Shown: piece after piece, positions 62,304-64,000 of the stretch
Numbering within the stretch: the first letter of the stretch is position 1
Layout: every line of letters starts with the position of its first letter
From: Clostridium sp. CM027
Lineage (GTDB): Bacteria; Bacillota; Clostridia; Clostridiales; Clostridiaceae
Assembly: GCF_024730565.1 (NCBI RefSeq)
Contig: NZ_CP077725.1
Coordinates: forward strand, 3,242,501-3,306,500
Reading direction: 5' to 3'
DNA: 64,000 bases
Translations under genes and position numbers: made by a program
The notes under the pieces: model-generated
Seen by the model: only the letters and a program-made list of their open reading frames with translations
Database searches by the model: none
What the model was told of the DNA's origin: nothing

Positions 62304-63668
62304 ATGGTGAAAAACTTTGAAAGTCTTAAAAATGAGCTTTATGATGAAATTTCTAATGTGAAAAGCATTGAAGAAATGCCAAAGGATTTTGTGGAAAACT
62401 TTTTGAAGCTTGTGCAAAAGGTTAATTTTATGCTCATAGAAGATAACGAAAACTTTTATGGGTATTTTCTGCTTCAAATGTCTAGGGAGATAAAATATGA
62501 CATAACCTCGCCCACGGCTGTAAACTTTAAATTATCTAGGTACGTTATTTATTTTAATCCCTATATCTTTTTAAATCTTACACCGAGGCAGATGATGGGC
62601 TCTATTAAACACGAGATTTATCACATATTATCCTCCCATTTGAATCGTGCAAGGAGTCTTAAAACAAAATATAGTACCCTTTCTATTAATATGGCAATGG
62701 ATATAGTAGTGAACCAGTATATAGATTATTTGCCGCCCTATGCCACGACAATAGACAGTATAAATTTTAAGTATAGTTTAAAGATGCAACATTATATGAC
62801 TATGGAGTATTATGCGCATACAATTCAAGAAGCCTTAAATCTATTAGAACAAGAAGATGAGAGAGAAAAAGATGACTCTAAGGATAAGCACATAGAAAAA
62901 GAATTTAATGCATCTAAAACTCATGATTTATGGGAAGAATCTATAGAGACAGATGAGGAGACCCTTAAAGATTTTACGCGAAAATTTGCGAAACTTGCAG
63001 AAAAGGGCAAGGTTCCTCTTTATTTAGAGGGAATTCTCAAAGGATTAAAAGCGAGTAAAGGTGAAATTCCTTGGAATTTATATCTGAAAAAAATAATGGG
63101 AACCTTAGAAAGTGATAAAAAAAAGACTGTGTCAAGAAGGAACAGACGTCAACCTAATAGATTAGATTTAAGGGGAGAACTAAGAGGACATACAGCTAAA
63201 ATTACCTTGGCTATAGATATAAGCGGTAGCATAAGTGATGAGGAGTTTCATGGAGCAATAAAGGAAGTTTTTAATATTGTAAAAACTTATAAGCATGAAA
63301 TAACCTTGATTGAATGTGATTCGCAAATAAGGCAAGTATACAAGGCTAAGTCTATTAGTAGTATAAGAAAGCGTTGTAGTTCGCGCGGTGGTACAAAATT
63401 TACACCGGTAGTTAAGTATGTAAATAATACGGATACCAATATACTAATATATTTTACAGATGGAAAGGGTGAAGAAAAACTGGATGTAATGCCAAAAGGG
63501 TATAAAATTTTGTGGGTTATATCAGGACGCACCGATAAACTTTCATTAAAGGAGCCTCTTGGAATTGTGAAAAAACTAAAACCTGTAGAGATAAAAGAGG
63601 ATACTTCGGAGAGGTTAGATGTAATGGTTGATGGTTTTTCTATGAATCATCATGAACCAATATATTAG
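62304..63668 (+). CDS. DUF2201-type metallopeptidase/VWA protein
   Basis: This 454-residue protein has two parts. The N-terminal DUF2201-type peptidase domain has IKHEIYHILSSH (HExxH zinc motif, about 101-112) and a second conserved region MAMDIVVNQYI. A charged linker follows (about 195-225, KEKDDSKDKHIEKEF). The C-terminal VWA-like domain begins ITLAIDISGSISDEEF (DxSxS MIDAS, about 297-312), with a later ILIYFTDGKGEE. The MoxR gene is 8 nt upstream. Family pairs of MoxR ATPase and VWA-peptidase are known, but their substrates mostly are not. Confidence 0.88.
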   Translation: MVKNFESLKNELYDEISNVKSIEEMPKDFVENFLKLVQKVNFMLIEDNENFYGYFLLQMSREIKYDITSPTAVNFKLSRYVIYFNPYIFLNLTPRQMMGSIKHEIYHILSSHLNRARSLKTKYSTLSINMAMDIVVNQYIDYLPPYATTIDSINFKYSLKMQHYMTMEYYAHTIQEALNLLEQEDEREKDDSKDKHIEKEFNASKTHDLWEESIETDEETLKDFTRKFAKLAEKGKVPLYLEGILKGLKASKGEIPWNLYLKKIMGTLESDKKKTVSRRNRRQPNRLDLRGELRGHTAKITLAIDISGSISDEEFHGAIKEVFNIVKTYKHEITLIECDSQIRQVYKAKSISSIRKRCSSRGGTKFTPVVKYVNNTDTNILIYFTDGKGEEKLDVMPKGYKILWVISGRTDKLSLKEPLGIVKKLKPVEIKEDTSERLDVMVDGFSMNHHEPIY

Positions 63669-63686
63669 GAGCTTCTTTCTTATATT

Positions 63687-63710
63687 ATGCTATAACGAAA
63701 AGTATATATT
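63687..63710. repeat. family A repeat, half copy
   Basis: ATGCTATAACGAAAAGTATATATT matches the left arm of copy 1 (2821-2844) at 23 of 24 positions. The right arm is absent; the glycosidase terminator begins directly after it. Confidence 0.65.
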
Positions 63711-63746
63711 AAAAAAGGGGCACGCCTTTTATCAACGACTGCCCCG
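63711..63746 (-). terminator. terminator of the glycosidase gene
   Basis: On the minus strand GGGGCA pairs with TGCCCC (with a mixed inner stem) and is followed by six T. It lies 12 nt after the glycosidase stop codon. Confidence 0.85.
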
Positions 63747-63758
63747 CTTTCTTATTTC

Positions 63759-64000
63759 CTATAACTTTAATATTTTGAATTCCATAGGGTCTAATATTAA
63801 TCCATTGTTTAATTTTGTTTCCTGTGATGTGAAAATATCTATAGCGGTGTTATCTAAAGATAGCTTAACATTATACTCTTCATCACTATTGTTAATAGCA
63901 ATTAATAGAGAGTCACCTTCATAACTTCTTTCAAAAACTAATACATTGTCCTTGCAATAGAGTTTTTTGTAGCCACCATAAATTAAAGCACTATTATTTT
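63759..64000 (-). CDS. alpha-glycosidase / alpha-amylase family protein, C-terminal part
   Basis: This reading frame is cut by the window edge; about 80 C-terminal codons are present. The sequence SALIYGGYKKLYCKDNVLVFERSYEGDSLLIAINNSDEEY is the typical start of the C-terminal beta domain of GH13 alpha-amylase-type enzymes (family pattern: ALryG....ly..d.v.aFeR...g..llvaiNn). It ends LDPMEFKILKL with TAG at 63759. The catalytic barrel lies outside the window, so the exact substrate cannot be told. Confidence 0.8.
   Translation of the reverse strand, partial: NNSALIYGGYKKLYCKDNVLVFERSYEGDSLLIAINNSDEEYNVKLSLDNTAIDIFTSQETKLNNGLILDPMEFKILKL

Noticed and set aside
63652-63924. Plus-strand open frame at the window end
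   Set aside because: It runs antisense to the glycosidase gene and through its terminator; the minus-strand frame has clear family sequence.

Overview
The window is low-GC, Gram-positive DNA of Clostridium type. The evidence is strong purine-rich ribosome binding sites, a uvrB-uvrA / FHA-FtsW-PBP / uvrC-murB / rapZ-yvcK-whiA-dnaE-pfkA-pyk gene order, a clostridial-style 6S RNA, a LexA box of the Bacillus/Clostridium type, and several families typical of clostridia (Amj flippase, DUF1540, DUF421/DUF4363, HelD). The species cannot be named from the sequence alone. No tRNA, rRNA, CRISPR array, prophage or complete insertion sequence was seen.

Layout. 0-4.4 kb is an accessory segment: small membrane proteins, a membrane protein/XRE regulator pair, a three-gene DUF3990-DUF3791 cassette with an ADP-ribosyltransferase-like protein, a frameshifted XRE regulator and a Phd/Doc toxin-antitoxin pair. 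4.4-10.9 kb holds a YnfA-type protein, the lipid II flippase Amj, thyA-dfrA, a metallo-beta-lactamase-fold hydrolase and small membrane or secreted proteins. 10.9-12.1 kb is dense in repeats, including a hairpin of about 250 nt and its deletion derivative around a secreted-protein gene. 12.1-34.6 kb is core chromosome: a radical SAM gene, nucleotide excision repair (uvrB with a LexA box, uvrA, uvrC), cell-wall genes (FHA, FtsW/RodA, PBP, murB), an aminotransferase, rapZ-yvcK-whiA, a DRTGG/CBS/hotdog protein and dnaE. 34.8-37.8 kb is pfkA-pyk behind a CggR-like operator. 38-45 kb is mixed: DUF1540, an rRNA uracil methyltransferase, a LysR remnant, a B3/B4 protein, a radical SAM protein, a cupin/cytochrome-b5-like gene broken by one TGA, a glycosyltransferase-like protein and signal peptidase I.

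45.6-51 kb is a peptide-use region (OPT transporter, PqqD-like protein, M20 dipeptidase, dipeptide epimerase) with five tandem 18-bp repeats before the dipeptidase. It is followed by helD, DUF421/DUF4363 and a histidine kinase. 56.5-60 kb is a sigma-54 activator next to an L-cysteine desulfidase gene that carries a textbook -24/-12 promoter, a likely CdsR/CdsB pair. A 6S RNA follows. The window ends with a three-gene operon (repeat protein, MoxR-type AAA ATPase, DUF2201-type metallopeptidase/VWA protein) and the 3' end of a glycosidase gene on the other strand.

Four dispersed non-coding repeat families recur between genes: A, an AT-rich palindrome around AAAAAGTATATATTAC; B, TTTAACGACATTTCAGC...CCGCAGGAGATG; C, ATTATATAGGAAACAGC; and D, the long-hairpin arms. 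They are the main structure that gene annotation does not explain. The strongest candidates for poorly described systems are the DUF3990 cassette and the repeat-protein/MoxR/VWA operon.
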